DNA from: Paenibacillus abyssi
GTDB taxonomy: Bacteria > Bacillota > Bacilli > Paenibacillales > Paenibacillaceae
Assembly (NCBI RefSeq): GCF_014640295.1
Contig: NZ_BMGR01000008.1
Location: 1-64,000 of the forward strand
Direction of reading: 5' to 3'
Length of the DNA stretch: 64,000 bases
Shown piece after piece: positions 1 through 7,905 of this stretch. The position numbers and the translations under genes are program-made. A model generated the notes under the pieces. The model saw only the letters and a list, made by a program, of their open reading frames with translations, ran no database searches and was not told where the DNA came from. Every line of letters starts with the position of its first letter. Positions within the stretch are counted from its first letter, which is position 1.

Positions 1-99
1 GGCTTATCCTAAACAACAGCAAGACAGCTAAGGTAATTCATCACTTTCGCATCCGGTTTTCAGGGCGCAATGCTCTGGGTAAAGAGTGATTAGACACGT

Positions 100-175
100 T
101 CCCTGATAGCTCAGTTGGTAGAGCACTCGACTGTTAATCGAGTTGTCACAGGTTCGAGTCCTGTTCGGGGAGCCA
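100..175 (+). tRNA. tRNA-Asn (GTT)
   Basis: A full cloverleaf is visible. Acceptor TCCCTGA pairs with TCGGGGA, the anticodon arm CGACTGTTAATCG reads GTT, the T-arm contains GGTTCGAGTCC, and CCA is encoded. It is the first of seven tandem tRNA genes; the 99 bases before it hold no gene I can see and may be the spacer behind an upstream rRNA or tRNA operon. Confidence 0.96.
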
Positions 176-178
176 TTT

Positions 179-254
179 GCTCTCATAGCTCAGTAGGTAG
201 AGTGCATCCATGGTAAGGATGAGGTCACCGGTTCGATCCCGGTTGAGAGCTCCA
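179..254 (+). tRNA. tRNA-Thr (GGT)
   Basis: Acceptor GCTCTCA pairs with TGAGAGC, the anticodon loop CATGGTAAG reads GGT, the T-loop is GGTTCGATCCC and CCA is encoded. It lies three bases after tRNA-Asn, so both are probably cut from one transcript. Confidence 0.96.
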
Positions 255-262
255 TTTACTAT

Positions 263-337
263 GGCCCGTTGGTCAAGGGGTTAAGACACCTCCCTTTCAC
301 GGAGGTAACAGGGGTTCGAATCCCCTACGGGTCACCA
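263..337 (+). tRNA. tRNA-Glu (TTC)
   Basis: Acceptor GGCCCGT pairs with ACGGGTC (one G-T pair), the anticodon arm CTCCCTTTCACGGAG reads TTC, the T-arm is GGGGTTCGAATCCCC, the discriminator is A and CCA is encoded. Confidence 0.95.
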
Positions 338-398
338 TTTTCTTTTTATTGAGACCGATTTGTATTGATGATTATCGTGCTTACGTTACGATGCGCTT

Positions 399-474
399 GG
401 ACGCTTAGCTCAGCTGGGAGAGCATCTGCCTTACAAGCAGAGGGTCGGCGGTTCGATCCCGTCAGCGTCCACCA
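399..474 (+). tRNA. tRNA-Val (TAC)
   Basis: Acceptor GGACGCT pairs with AGCGTCC, the anticodon arm CTGCCTTACAAGCAG reads TAC, and CCA is encoded. A 61-base spacer separates it from tRNA-Glu, the longest gap in the cluster. Confidence 0.96.
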
Positions 475-480
475 TACTAT

Positions 481-555
481 TGGGGATTAGCCAAGCGGTA
501 AGGCAACGGACTTTGACTCCGTCATCCCTAGGTTCGAATCCTAGATCCCCAGCCA
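481..555 (+). tRNA. tRNA-Gln (TTG)
   Basis: Acceptor TGGGGAT pairs with ATCCCCA, the anticodon arm CGGACTTTGACTCCG reads TTG, the T-arm is TAGGTTCGAATCCTA and CCA is encoded. Confidence 0.96.
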
Positions 556-564
556 TTTTATCTA

Positions 565-640
565 GAGCCATTAGCTCAGTTGGTAGAGCACCTGACTTTT
601 AATCAGGGTGTCGTAGGTTCGAGTCCTACATGGCTCACCA
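565..640 (+). tRNA. tRNA-Lys (TTT)
   Basis: Acceptor GAGCCAT pairs with ATGGCTC, the anticodon arm CTGACTTTTAATCAG reads TTT, the T-arm is GTAGGTTCGAGTCCTAC and CCA is encoded. Confidence 0.96.
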
Positions 641-654
641 TGTTTTACAATCGT

Positions 655-737
655 GCGCGTATGGCGGAATTGGCAGACGCACCAGACTTAGGATCTGGCG
701 GGCGACCGTGGGGGTTCAAGTCCCTCTACGCGCACCA
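655..737 (+). tRNA. tRNA-Leu (TAG)
   Basis: This is a class II tRNA with a long variable arm. Acceptor GCGCGTA pairs with TACGCGC, the anticodon arm CCAGACTTAGGATCTGG reads TAG, and CCA is encoded. It is the last gene of the cluster, directly before a terminator. Confidence 0.95.
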
Positions 738-748
738 ATACATAAGTT

Positions 749-785
749 AAACCCTCAGGAGCCCAAACTCCTGGGGGTTCTTTTG
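749..785 (+). terminator. Intrinsic terminator of the first tRNA cluster
   Basis: A CAGGAG/CTCCTG hairpin extended by AACCC/GGGTT is followed by TTCTTTTG, 11 bases after the tRNA-Leu CCA end. Confidence 0.85.
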
Positions 786-830
786 TAATTATACGAGATG
801 TTGCATTTGCAAGATGAGGGGGAATTGGGG

Positions 831-2024
831 ATGAAACATTCCCGCGGCAGAGGTCCGACTTTAGCGAAGGATATTAACCGCAGGTTAGTATATAGTACAA
901 TGAAGCGGCGTAGAAGCTCGTCGAGAGCTGAACTCGCTGTGGCCCTCGGCTTGAACAAAAATACAGTCAATTCGATTGTCGATGAATTAATCACTGCAGG
1001 TTATATACGGGAAACGGGATTGCAGGAGCAGCAAGGCGCAGGACGCAGGGCAGTCGGGATTGAATTCGCTGCTTCCAGGCGTCAGGTTATCGGAATTCAG
1101 GTCGTTTCGGATCGAATATACGCTGTCGTATCGGATCTCTATGCCACTCCGTTAGAAACCTACACTACTTCACTGCCCAGTATGGATCCAGCGACTGTAA
1201 TCGACGTGGTATCAAAGCTTATTACTCAAGCGGCAGAGAAATGGAGAATAGAAGATCTCATTGGTGCAGGCATCGGCGTACCGGCGGTGCTGGATCAATC
1301 CAATGCGGCAGTCATGGGTTCCAGTCATCTTGGGTGGGGGCCAGTCCCATTAAAGCAGCTGCTTCAGGAGCGGACTATTTTGCCTGTTACCCTTGGGAAT
1401 GCGGTCAAGCTCGCTACGCTTGGTGAGTTATGGCATGGAATTGGCAAAGATATTGAACATTTTGCGTACTGCTCTTTTGGAACTGGCGTAGGTTGTGGTT
1501 TTATCGTGGGCGGACAGCTTGTTCGGGGGGATTCGGGGGTAGCCGGTGAATTAGGCCATATCGTGATCGATGCTGGGGGACCTCGCTGTTCTTGTGGAAA
1601 TAGAGGCTGCTTGGAAGCCGTTGTTGGTCTGCCTGCAATCTATGCGAGACTAGAGAAGCAAACAGGAATTGAGCAGAAGCACATGAACGTAAACTGGCTT
1701 GCAGACATGGCGGCGGCCGGTGACCAGGCTGTGATTCATGAAATGCAGGCAATCGGAGCTGTGATCGGGCAAGCATTGGCTCATCTTGTGAATATCCTGA
1801 ATCCGAAATATCTCATTTGTGATGGACCGCTAATGTTAGCCAGCGAGGTATTGCTCCCGCTGATCAGGACAGAAATGCATGCGAAGGCACTCTCTTACAC
1901 GGCAGATCATGTTGAGCTGGTTCGCTCGTCGTTATACCCGTTCACAGGAGCAATTGGAGCCGCTTCAGCGGTTATCGCGGAGTTTGAACGTCATTCCGAC
2001 CCATTGGAGCCGATACGATTCTGA
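831..2024 (+). CDS. ROK-family transcriptional regulator (NagC/XylR-like)
   Basis: This is a 397-residue ROK repressor. An N-terminal winged helix (about residues 10-70, with AELAVALGLNKNTVNSIVDEL) is followed by a sugar-kinase-like ROK fold. Visible ROK marks are the glycine-rich FGTGVGCGF segment and the zinc-type cluster CSCGNRGCLEAV. I chose the ATG at 831, about eight bases after GAGGGGG, over an in-frame ATG 33 bases upstream. It faces the convergent nagBA operon, so N-acetylglucosamine or its phosphate is a reasonable effector and nagBA or the neighbouring GH13 gene a reasonable target, but the ligand is an inference. ROK repressors of xylose or glucose genes look the same at this level. 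Confidence 0.88.
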   Translation: MKHSRGRGPTLAKDINRRLVYSTMKRRRSSSRAELAVALGLNKNTVNSIVDELITAGYIRETGLQEQQGAGRRAVGIEFAASRRQVIGIQVVSDRIYAVVSDLYATPLETYTTSLPSMDPATVIDVVSKLITQAAEKWRIEDLIGAGIGVPAVLDQSNAAVMGSSHLGWGPVPLKQLLQERTILPVTLGNAVKLATLGELWHGIGKDIEHFAYCSFGTGVGCGFIVGGQLVRGDSGVAGELGHIVIDAGGPRCSCGNRGCLEAVVGLPAIYARLEKQTGIEQKHMNVNWLADMAAAGDQAVIHEMQAIGAVIGQALAHLVNILNPKYLICDGPLMLASEVLLPLIRTEMHAKALSYTADHVELVRSSLYPFTGAIGAASAVIAEFERHSDPLEPIRF

Positions 2025-2063
2025 ACTGCTGCTCACTGCTGAGGCCGGATACGGGATGTTTAT

Positions 2064-3248
2064 TTATAGCTGAAGATGGCCTTTTTTGTAGACCTGTTGA
2101 ATTTGCAGACTGTTTTTCTCCTGTGTAAACACCACGAGATCCGCCTCAGCGCCTGCTTCAATTCTCCCCAGCTTCTCCAGCCCAAGAAGACTTGCCGGCC
2201 TCTCAGAGGCCATCTGCCACGCTTCAGCAATCGTACAAAGGCCGCTATTGACCAGATGATGGATACCGGCCCGCAATAATTGCGCCGATCCGGCCAGCAA
2301 ATTCGGATTGGAAGCCAGGTGAAGCTTTCCTTCCGGGGTCAATACAACCTTACCGCCGATATGTGTCTCGTAGCATCCCGGCTGAAGCCCGGACAAATAG
2401 ACGGCATCACTGACAAGAACAATCCGATCGTGTTTTGCCCGGAGAAATACTTTTAATACCGATTCGGGAAGATGGAAACCGTCTGCGATAATGCTGGCGG
2501 TCAGCTCATCGGATGCAAGCTGTTCCCAAATGTAATTCGGATGGCGCGGAAGCGTGAGATGTGCGCCGTTGCCAAGATGTGTGCTCATCCTTGCCCCGGC
2601 GGCAACGGCCGCGCGGATTTGCTGCGGAGACGCGGATGTATGGCCGATCGAAACCATCACGTCGTTATCAACACACTTAGAGATGAATTCGGGTGCATCA
2701 TCCCACTCCGGAGAGAGGGTAATAATCTTGATTCGTCCGTCTGCCGATTCTTGCCACCTTTGGAATAGTTCCCAGTCAGGCTTTTGTACATACTGCGCAT
2801 CATGCGCTCCGCGCGCACCGTCCGCTTTGGATAAAAAGGGTCCCTCTAGATGGAGGCCGGGGATGCTGGCGTTTACCATTCGGTCCGAGCGGCAAGCTTC
2901 CGCAATGATGGCAGTCATTTTTCTTATATTCTCATCGCTGTTTGTAATGATTGTTGGGAAAAAGGAGGTCACGCCCTGCTTCCACAATCTTGCCGTAACC
3001 TCAGTAACGTCTTGTGCAGATAACGATGCGGTATTGAAATCGATGCCCGCATATCCGTTAATCTGCAGGTCGATCAGACCCGGGCCGATCCAGGGAAGGT
3101 CATCCCGCCCATCCTCCTGCAGCAGCTCTAAACGGCTGATCGTTCCATCTTGCAAAGTAATACGGTATGGTCTAGCGTCATGGATGAGTCGTCCTTCTAA
3201 GGTGACCTGCTTGTGTGTTGTTTCTATCCTTGCCCGTTCATTGATCAT
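2064..3248 (-). CDS. nagA: N-acetylglucosamine-6-phosphate deacetylase
   Basis: NagA removes acetate from GlcNAc-6-phosphate to give glucosamine-6-phosphate, the substrate of NagB encoded just upstream. The protein has 394 residues, normal for the family. Amidohydrolase marks are PGLIDLQINGYAGIDF, the metal-ligand region HLEGPF, the histidines in SIGHTSASPQQ and STHLGNGAH, and VSDAV with the catalytic Asp. The start is the ATG at 3248, whose ATGA overlaps the nagB stop, implying translational coupling; a longer in-frame ORF upstream lies inside nagB and is rejected. It acts in the cytoplasm in amino-sugar catabolism or cell-wall recycling. Confidence 0.95.
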   Translation of the reverse strand: MINERARIETTHKQVTLEGRLIHDARPYRITLQDGTISRLELLQEDGRDDLPWIGPGLIDLQINGYAGIDFNTASLSAQDVTEVTARLWKQGVTSFFPTIITNSDENIRKMTAIIAEACRSDRMVNASIPGLHLEGPFLSKADGARGAHDAQYVQKPDWELFQRWQESADGRIKIITLSPEWDDAPEFISKCVDNDVMVSIGHTSASPQQIRAAVAAGARMSTHLGNGAHLTLPRHPNYIWEQLASDELTASIIADGFHLPESVLKVFLRAKHDRIVLVSDAVYLSGLQPGCYETHIGGKVVLTPEGKLHLASNPNLLAGSAQLLRAGIHHLVNSGLCTIAEAWQMASERPASLLGLEKLGRIEAGAEADLVVFTQEKNSLQIQQVYKKGHLQL

Positions 3249-4027
3249 ATAACAGCATCCCCGTATGAATCGGTGTCGGTATATAGGGTGCAGCTCGGAT
3301 GAAGACGCAATATGGTGGACGGGCACGCAGTTGAGATCGCATCGTTCAATGTCTGCAGGACCGCTTCCCGCTTCGTTGTCCCTGGCACCATACAGTACAA
3401 ATGAGCTCCTGCAGTTAAAGCCGGGATCGTGAGTGTCAGTGCATGGGTGGGCACCTCTTCAAGACGGTCAAAACATTTGTCGTTCACCTGCTGCTGACGG
3501 CAGGCATGCTCGAGCTCAACGGGCTTCACCACAGCAGTATCGTTAAAATCGGCAACCGGCGGATCATTGAATGCGAGATGGCCATTTTCGCCGATGCCAA
3601 GACAGACGATATCGATCGGGGCTTCTGTTATTAGCCGGCTGTAACGTTCACATTCGGTCTCGATTGGAGCCGTTCCGTCTATGAGATGCACCTCCCCGGG
3701 TTCTACGCGGCTGAACAAACGGTCGGTTAGAAATTTGCCGAAGCTTTGCGGGGCGTTAAGAGGCAGCCCGATATACTCATCCATGTGAAAAGCGGTTACT
3801 CTGGACCAATCAATGCCCTCGCTGTTTGCGAGCGTATCCAGAAATTCGTTCTGGGAGGGCGCTGCCGCGAATATCATGCGAATGGACGGTTTCACCTGCA
3901 GCAGTTTTTTTATTTGTGAGGCTGCCGCTTCTCCGGCAGTCTTTCCTAAGGTTTGACGGTCTTTAAATACCAGTACGCGAAGCTGGTCCACGGTTTTATC
4001 CACAATAAGCGAATTGGCTTCATTCAT
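3245..4027 (-). CDS. nagB: Glucosamine-6-phosphate deaminase
   Basis: NagB converts glucosamine-6-phosphate to fructose-6-phosphate and ammonia, feeding amino sugars into glycolysis and opposing GlmS, which is encoded 12 kb away. The 260-residue protein shows the isomerase/deaminase motifs FHMDEYIGL, LGIGENGHLAFNDPP (catalytic Asp/His/Glu region) and ALTLTIPAL. I placed the start at the ATG at 4027, preceded by AGGAGTG; the longer ORF running to 4222 covers the promoter. The 4-base overlap with nagA makes nagBA one operon. Confidence 0.95.
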   Translation of the reverse strand: MNEANSLIVDKTVDQLRVLVFKDRQTLGKTAGEAAASQIKKLLQVKPSIRMIFAAAPSQNEFLDTLANSEGIDWSRVTAFHMDEYIGLPLNAPQSFGKFLTDRLFSRVEPGEVHLIDGTAPIETECERYSRLITEAPIDIVCLGIGENGHLAFNDPPVADFNDTAVVKPVELEHACRQQQVNDKCFDRLEEVPTHALTLTIPALTAGAHLYCMVPGTTKREAVLQTLNDAISTACPSTILRLHPSCTLYTDTDSYGDAVI

Positions 4028-4046
4028 CGAAAACACTCCTCTGCTT

Positions 4047-4087
4047 CTAATTAATATAAATATTATACTAATTACTATGAAGTACAA
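4047..4087 (-). promoter_or_regulatory. Probable nagBA promoter with an inverted-repeat operator
   Basis: On the minus strand a TTGTAC (4087-4082) and TAATAT/TATAAT-like hexamers around 4060-4067 precede nagB. An AT-rich inverted repeat, CTAATTAATATA against TATACTAATTA (4047-4075), covers the -10 region and is well placed for a repressor. It does not clearly match the NagR operator known from Bacillus, so the regulator is unknown; the nearby ROK protein is a candidate. Confidence 0.45.
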
Positions 4088-4219
4088 TTCTCTTTCTTGC
4101 AAGCGAAAAATGTAGAGCTCCGCACGGTGACCGGTGAAGAGGCCAAGAAAGCCGTGGATGTCATTTTGGCGATTTATCATTCTGCGCGTGAAGGAAAGGA
4201 AATCATCATGGGGCACTGA
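4088..4219 (+). pseudogene. 3' remnant of a Gfo/Idh/MocA-type oxidoreductase gene
   Basis: Reading toward the stop at 4217-4219, the frame encodes NVELRTVTGEEAKKAVDVIL followed by AIYHSAREGKEIIMGH. This resembles the C-terminal helix of Gfo/Idh/MocA sugar oxidoreductases. No start or N-terminal part remains, and it overlaps the nagB promoter region. A good plus-strand terminator follows at 4266. It is probably the surviving tail of a deleted gene. Confidence 0.4.
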
Positions 4220-4265
4220 CAATCCTGAACGCTGAACGAATACAAATGATATCCGACAGAACAGG

Positions 4266-4310
4266 AAGGACTATCCAAAGCGCTGAAATGACCTGGATAG
4301 TCCTTTTTAA
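4266..4310 (+). terminator. Intrinsic terminator
   Basis: AAGGACTATCC pairs with GGATAGTCCTT and is followed by TTTAATTTT. The T-run is on the plus strand, so it best fits the lost gene upstream. It may also work weakly in reverse for the GH13 gene that ends at 4313. Confidence 0.7.
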
Positions 4311-4312
4311 TT

Positions 4313-6064
4313 TTACGCTTGTGTTGCCTGTAAAATCATATAACCGTATGCCGGCAGCTCGGCATTCAACTGCCCTTTATCCGCACGAACCGACTGTCCG
4401 GTTACGATATTGTGCCAGCAGGAACCCGATACAACGGTTTGAGAGGTCACCGCCCGCTCCGAGTTGTTCATCACAATGACAAAGCGGTCCTGGGCGTCCC
4501 GGCGCTCGTAGGCCAATACATAATCGTTGTGCTGATCCTGCAGAAATTTCAGTCCTCCCGTACGAAGCGCCGCGTGTGAATTGCGCAGCTGGATCATACC
4601 CTTGAAGAAGGACAGCAGGTCCTGGTCCTGCTTGGCTTCATCCCACTCCATACACCTTCGGTTATAAGGGTCATACTCGCCGTCCAGTCCGATTTCATCG
4701 CCATAATAGATACATGGCGTTCCCAGGAAAGTAAGCTGGAATAACGAGGCGAGCTTCATTCGCTCCACCTTGCCTTCGCACAGCGTAAGCAATCGCACGG
4801 TGTCATGGCTGCCCAGCAAATTAAACGCCACCTCATTAACTTGCTTCGGATAACTGGCCAGCTGTTTATGGATGGCATTGGCAAATTCCTCGGCACGGGT
4901 CTGCCTGCGGGCGAAGAAGGAGAGCAGGATGTTCGTAAACGGATAATTCATGACCGCATCGAATTGATCGCCCTGCAGCCAAACCATCGCATCATGCATG
5001 ATCTCACCAAGAATATAAGTCTCCGGTTTAATCGCTTTTACTGTACGGCGGAACTCTCTCCAGAATTGATGATCCACCTCATTGGCGACATCGAGTCTCC
5101 ACCCGTCAATGCCAACCTCTTCAATCCAATATTTCGCAACGCCCAGCAGATAGTCCTTGACCTCGGGGTTTTCTGTATTGAGTTTGGGCATAATCGGCTC
5201 AAATGCAAACGTATCATACGTGAGGCCGTCTTCCGCTGCGGACAGCGGCCACTCGCGCACGTGAAACCAATCCGCATAAGGAGAAGCCTTGCCGTTATGA
5301 AGCACATCCACGAATGGCGGGAACGTATGGCCGCAATGGTTGAATACCGCATCGAGCATGACCCGGATCCCTTTTGTATGACAGGCGTCAACGAGCTGTT
5401 TCAAGGTTTCATTTGTGCCAAAATGAGGATCGACCTTCAGGTAATCCTTCGTATCGTATTTGTGGTTTTTTGTCGCTTCAAACACAGGGGTGAAGTAGAT
5501 CGCATTGATACCAAGCTCGGTCAGATAATCCAGATGGTCGATGACACCTTGCAGATCGCCGCCGAAGAAATTGTCCGGGCTTGGTGTGCCGCCCCATGGC
5601 AGCACATCTTCCGGATCATTGGATGGATCGCCGTTGGCGAAACGTTCCGGAAAAATTTGATAAAATACCGCATCCTTCACCCAAGCCGGGGGTGAGATGA
5701 CGTCTGCAGGATTAAGAAAAGGAAAATCAAAAAGGCCTTCATAGATGACCTCCGGCGGATGATCAAAAAAACCTTTTTCCAGCATGTAGGCCGTCTTGCT
5801 CTCATTATGTAAAGCGAAATAATAAACCAGCCTGCGATAGGCAGGCTGTACCGCCGCTTCCCAATAGTCGAATAGGCCGTCAGAAGCCCATTTTTCCATC
5901 GATATGACCTGATGTGTGTTTTCCCAGCCGTATTTGTCCCCGCAGTAAAGATCAACTTTTGTTATGTCCTCTTTTTTGGTGCGTATTCGAATGTGCAGCG
6001 TCTTGTGGTCATACGCATAGGACCAATTCTGCTTGATGCGGTGATACACTGCTTCCAGATGCAT
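4313..6064 (-). CDS. GH13 alpha-glycosidase, neopullulanase/cyclomaltodextrinase type
   Basis: This is a 583-residue cytoplasmic enzyme without signal peptide. About 120 N-terminal residues look like the CBM34 domain typical of neopullulanases and maltogenic amylases, followed by a GH13 barrel. Visible conserved regions are [20 protein letters not shown] (nucleophile Asp), ILGEI (acid/base Glu) and LLGSHDTVR (transition-state Asp). It would hydrolyse maltodextrins, cyclodextrins or pullulan fragments after import. It has its own promoter (6193 to 6170) and a leader with a terminator-like hairpin. The exact specificity among GH13_20 enzymes cannot be read from the sequence. Confidence 0.9.
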   Translation of the reverse strand: MHLEAVYHRIKQNWSYAYDHKTLHIRIRTKKEDITKVDLYCGDKYGWENTHQVISMEKWASDGLFDYWEAAVQPAYRRLVYYFALHNESKTAYMLEKGFFDHPPEVIYEGLFDFPFLNPADVISPPAWVKDAVFYQIFPERFANGDPSNDPEDVLPWGGTPSPDNFFGGDLQGVIDHLDYLTELGINAIYFTPVFEATKNHKYDTKDYLKVDPHFGTNETLKQLVDACHTKGIRVMLDAVFNHCGHTFPPFVDVLHNGKASPYADWFHVREWPLSAAEDGLTYDTFAFEPIMPKLNTENPEVKDYLLGVAKYWIEEVGIDGWRLDVANEVDHQFWREFRRTVKAIKPETYILGEIMHDAMVWLQGDQFDAVMNYPFTNILLSFFARRQTRAEEFANAIHKQLASYPKQVNEVAFNLLGSHDTVRLLTLCEGKVERMKLASLFQLTFLGTPCIYYGDEIGLDGEYDPYNRRCMEWDEAKQDQDLLSFFKGMIQLRNSHAALRTGGLKFLQDQHNDYVLAYERRDAQDRFVIVMNNSERAVTSQTVVSGSCWHNIVTGQSVRADKGQLNAELPAYGYMILQATQA

Positions 6065-6098
6065 GGGTTATCAGTCTCCTTTGTGGGCGCATGAACGC

Positions 6099-6198
6099 AA
6101 AAAAGGCCCAACCTCTACGTGAAGACGAGGTTGAACCTTGAAAGGTTACAGTGCCTTTAAATTTTTATCATCATATCACGGCTTGGAGCGGTTATCAA
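6099..6198 (-). promoter_or_regulatory. Promoter plus leader hairpin/attenuator of the GH13 gene
   Basis: On the minus strand TTGATA (6198-6193) and TATGAT (6175-6170) lie 17 bases apart, a near-ideal sigma-A promoter. About 30 bases downstream the leader forms AAGGTTCAACCTC/GAGGTTGGGCC followed by TTTTTT (6139-6099), a complete intrinsic terminator some 35 bases before the ATG. This arrangement suggests attenuation, although no antiterminator or known aptamer is recognisable. Confidence 0.65.
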
Positions 6199-6232
6199 CC
6201 AATGATTGGATAAGATATATAGCTGTAGAGGA

Positions 6233-6297
6233 TTGACAAAACATATTGAGAACCCTTATCATTATTTGTGCAAGTAATAATCATTATCAATGATAAC
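6233..6297 (+). promoter_or_regulatory. Promoter and Fur box of the siderophore-ATPase gene
   Basis: TTGACA (6233-6238) and TATCAT (6257-6262) are separated by 18 bases. Immediately downstream, TAATAATCATTATCAATGAT (from 6276) closely matches the Fur-box consensus of alternating GATAAT/ATTATC units. Iron-replete Fur would block transcription from here. Confidence 0.8.
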
Positions 6298-6344
6298 CGG
6301 CTGCAGTGTGATGCGGCTGACTTTCTGAGGAGCGTGTTTTTACG

Positions 6345-7208
6345 ATGATTCGTTTGACGACAACTCACTTAAATATTGCTTACGAGAAAAGGCTGATAGT
6401 GGATGATTTGAATATCGGAATTCCTCAAGGCAAGATAACGGCGCTTGTCGGCTCGAACGGCTCAGGTAAATCTACGATCCTGAAAACATTAGCTAGAATT
6501 ATGACGCCTGTAAGCGGCAGCGTATTGTTGGATGGCAAATCCATTCATAAGCAATCGACCAAAGAGGTTGCAAAACAGCTGGCGATACTGCCGCAGAATC
6601 CAACTTCTCCGGACGGGTTAACCGTAGCGGAATTGGTATCCTATGGAAGATTCCCGTATCAGAAGGGCTTTGGCTCACTCAGCAAAGAGGACCGCCGCGT
6701 TGTGCATTGGGCGCTCGAAGCGACAGGTATGATCGAATTTGCAGAGCGGCCGGTGGATCAGCTGTCAGGCGGCCAACGCCAGAGGGCTTGGATTGCCATG
6801 ACTTTAGCGCAGGAAACAGATATTTTATTTTTGGACGAACCAACGACATTTCTCGATATGGCGCATCAGCTGGAAGTGCTGCAGCTGCTACATGCTTTGA
6901 ATGAGAAAGAAGGAAGAACGATTGTGATGGTCGTTCATGACTTGAATCATGCATCCCGTTATGCTGACCACATGATCGCGATCAAGAACGGACGTGTAGC
7001 AGGCGAGGGTTCCCCGGCAGAGGTTATGACGCCGGAGGTGCTTCGTGAGGTATTCGGCATCGAGGCGGATGTCGTATTGGATCCGCGTAGCGGCGTTCCG
7101 TTATGCTTGCCTTTTGCATTGACAGCGCAGGCCCAGAATGCTCCGGCGGAACGAGTGCTGAAGGATGCCGTAGTGCAGGAGCAAAAACTGGCAGTTGCAA
7201 TGGCGTAA
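6345..7208 (+). CDS. Iron(III)-siderophore ABC transporter ATP-binding protein (FecE/FepC type)
   Basis: This ATPase energises uptake of ferric siderophores through a membrane permease. It shows Walker [10 protein letters not shown] (about residue 36), the Q-loop LPQNP, the signature LSGGQRQR, Walker [13 protein letters not shown] and the switch His in VVHDLNH, in the usual 287-residue frame of the FecCD-type ATPases. No permease or binding-protein gene is adjacent, so it probably serves transporters encoded elsewhere, as known for the Bacillus orphan ATPase YusV. The Fur box upstream supports an iron role. Confidence 0.9.
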   Translation: MIRLTTTHLNIAYEKRLIVDDLNIGIPQGKITALVGSNGSGKSTILKTLARIMTPVSGSVLLDGKSIHKQSTKEVAKQLAILPQNPTSPDGLTVAELVSYGRFPYQKGFGSLSKEDRRVVHWALEATGMIEFAERPVDQLSGGQRQRAWIAMTLAQETDILFLDEPTTFLDMAHQLEVLQLLHALNEKEGRTIVMVVHDLNHASRYADHMIAIKNGRVAGEGSPAEVMTPEVLREVFGIEADVVLDPRSGVPLCLPFALTAQAQNAPAERVLKDAVVQEQKLAVAMA

Positions 7209-7248
7209 GCGAATGTTCTAAATATAGCTTGAAACATAGATGAAATGT

Positions 7249-7286
7249 GTAGTACGCGATCCGACCGGATGGCGTGCTTTTTGCTT
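7249..7286 (+). terminator. Intrinsic terminator of the siderophore-ATPase gene
   Basis: AGTACGCGATCC pairs with GGATGGCGTGCT (one mismatch) across a four-base loop and is followed by TTTTTGC. Confidence 0.75.
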
Positions 7287-7334
7287 GAATTTTACAATGA
7301 AATAAGCAGGGGGAAATTATTTTTAAAAAAACAT

Positions 7335-7363
7335 TTGCATTTTATTTAAAAACCTGTTATATT
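7335..7363 (+). promoter_or_regulatory. Promoter of the second tRNA cluster
   Basis: TTGCAT and TATATT are separated by exactly 17 bases, about 44 bases before the first tRNA. The surrounding A/T tracts upstream look like an UP element. Confidence 0.7.
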
Positions 7364-7406
7364 ATCAATTGTCGCCTTTGAAGTACGGCGGTGACGCAAG
7401 AAACAT

Positions 7407-7481
7407 GCGGAAGTGGCTCAGCGGTAGAGCATCGCCTTGCCAAGGCGAGGGTCGCGGGTTCGATTCCCGTCTTCCGCTCCA
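7407..7481 (+). tRNA. tRNA-Gly (GCC)
   Basis: Acceptor GCGGAAG pairs with CTTCCGC, the anticodon arm CGCCTTGCCAAGGCG reads GCC, and CCA is encoded. Confidence 0.96.
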
Positions 7482-7491
7482 TAAATTTCTT

Positions 7492-7568
7492 GTGCCCATA
7501 GCTCAGCTGGATAGAGCGTTTGACTACGAATCAAAAGGTCGGGAGTTCGAATCTCTCTGGGCACGCCA
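7492..7568 (+). tRNA. tRNA-Arg (ACG)
   Basis: Acceptor GTGCCCA pairs with TGGGCAC, and the anticodon arm TTGACTACGAATCAA reads ACG, the form normally edited to ICG by TadA. CCA is encoded. Confidence 0.96.
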
Positions 7569-7600
7569 TGTTCTTCATAAGCAGCTCAATATTGCATCAT

Positions 7601-7677
7601 CGGGACGTAGCTCAGCTTGGTAGAGCACCTGGTTTGGGACCAGGGGGTCGCATGTTCAAATCGTGTCGTCCCGACCA
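7601..7677 (+). tRNA. tRNA-Pro (TGG)
   Basis: Acceptor CGGGACG pairs with CGTCCCG, the anticodon arm CTGGTTTGGGACCAG reads TGG, and CCA is encoded. Confidence 0.96.
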
Positions 7678-7684
7678 CCATGAT

Positions 7685-7758
7685 GCGGGTGTAGTTCAAT
7701 GGTAGAACTCCAGCCTTCCAAGCTGGTAGCGTGGGTTCGATTCCCATCACCCGCTCCA
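7685..7758 (+). tRNA. tRNA-Gly (TCC)
   Basis: Acceptor GCGGGTG pairs with CACCCGC, the anticodon arm CCAGCCTTCCAAGCTGG reads TCC, and CCA is encoded. It is a second glycine tRNA in the same four-gene cluster. Confidence 0.96.
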
Positions 7759-7771
7759 TAATGAATATTAA

Positions 7772-7800
7772 CAAGAAGCCTTGGCAACAGGGCTTCTTTT
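7772..7800 (+). terminator. Intrinsic terminator of the second tRNA cluster
   Basis: AAGAAGCC pairs with GGCTTCTT across an AT-poor loop and the hairpin ends in TTTT, 14 bases after the last tRNA. Confidence 0.85.
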
Positions 7801-7905
7801 CAGTTTAACGTGCTTGATCGAAAGGGCTTCAACCCTGTATCATTTTGTAGTATGATGTAGAAAGTGAAAAAGCGTCTGTGAGTGATGCAAAACAGGAGGA
7901 ACGTT

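Noticed and set aside
4805-5695. 296-residue open frame on the plus strand
   Set aside because: It is the antisense shadow of the GH13 gene, with no start signals and no family resemblance.
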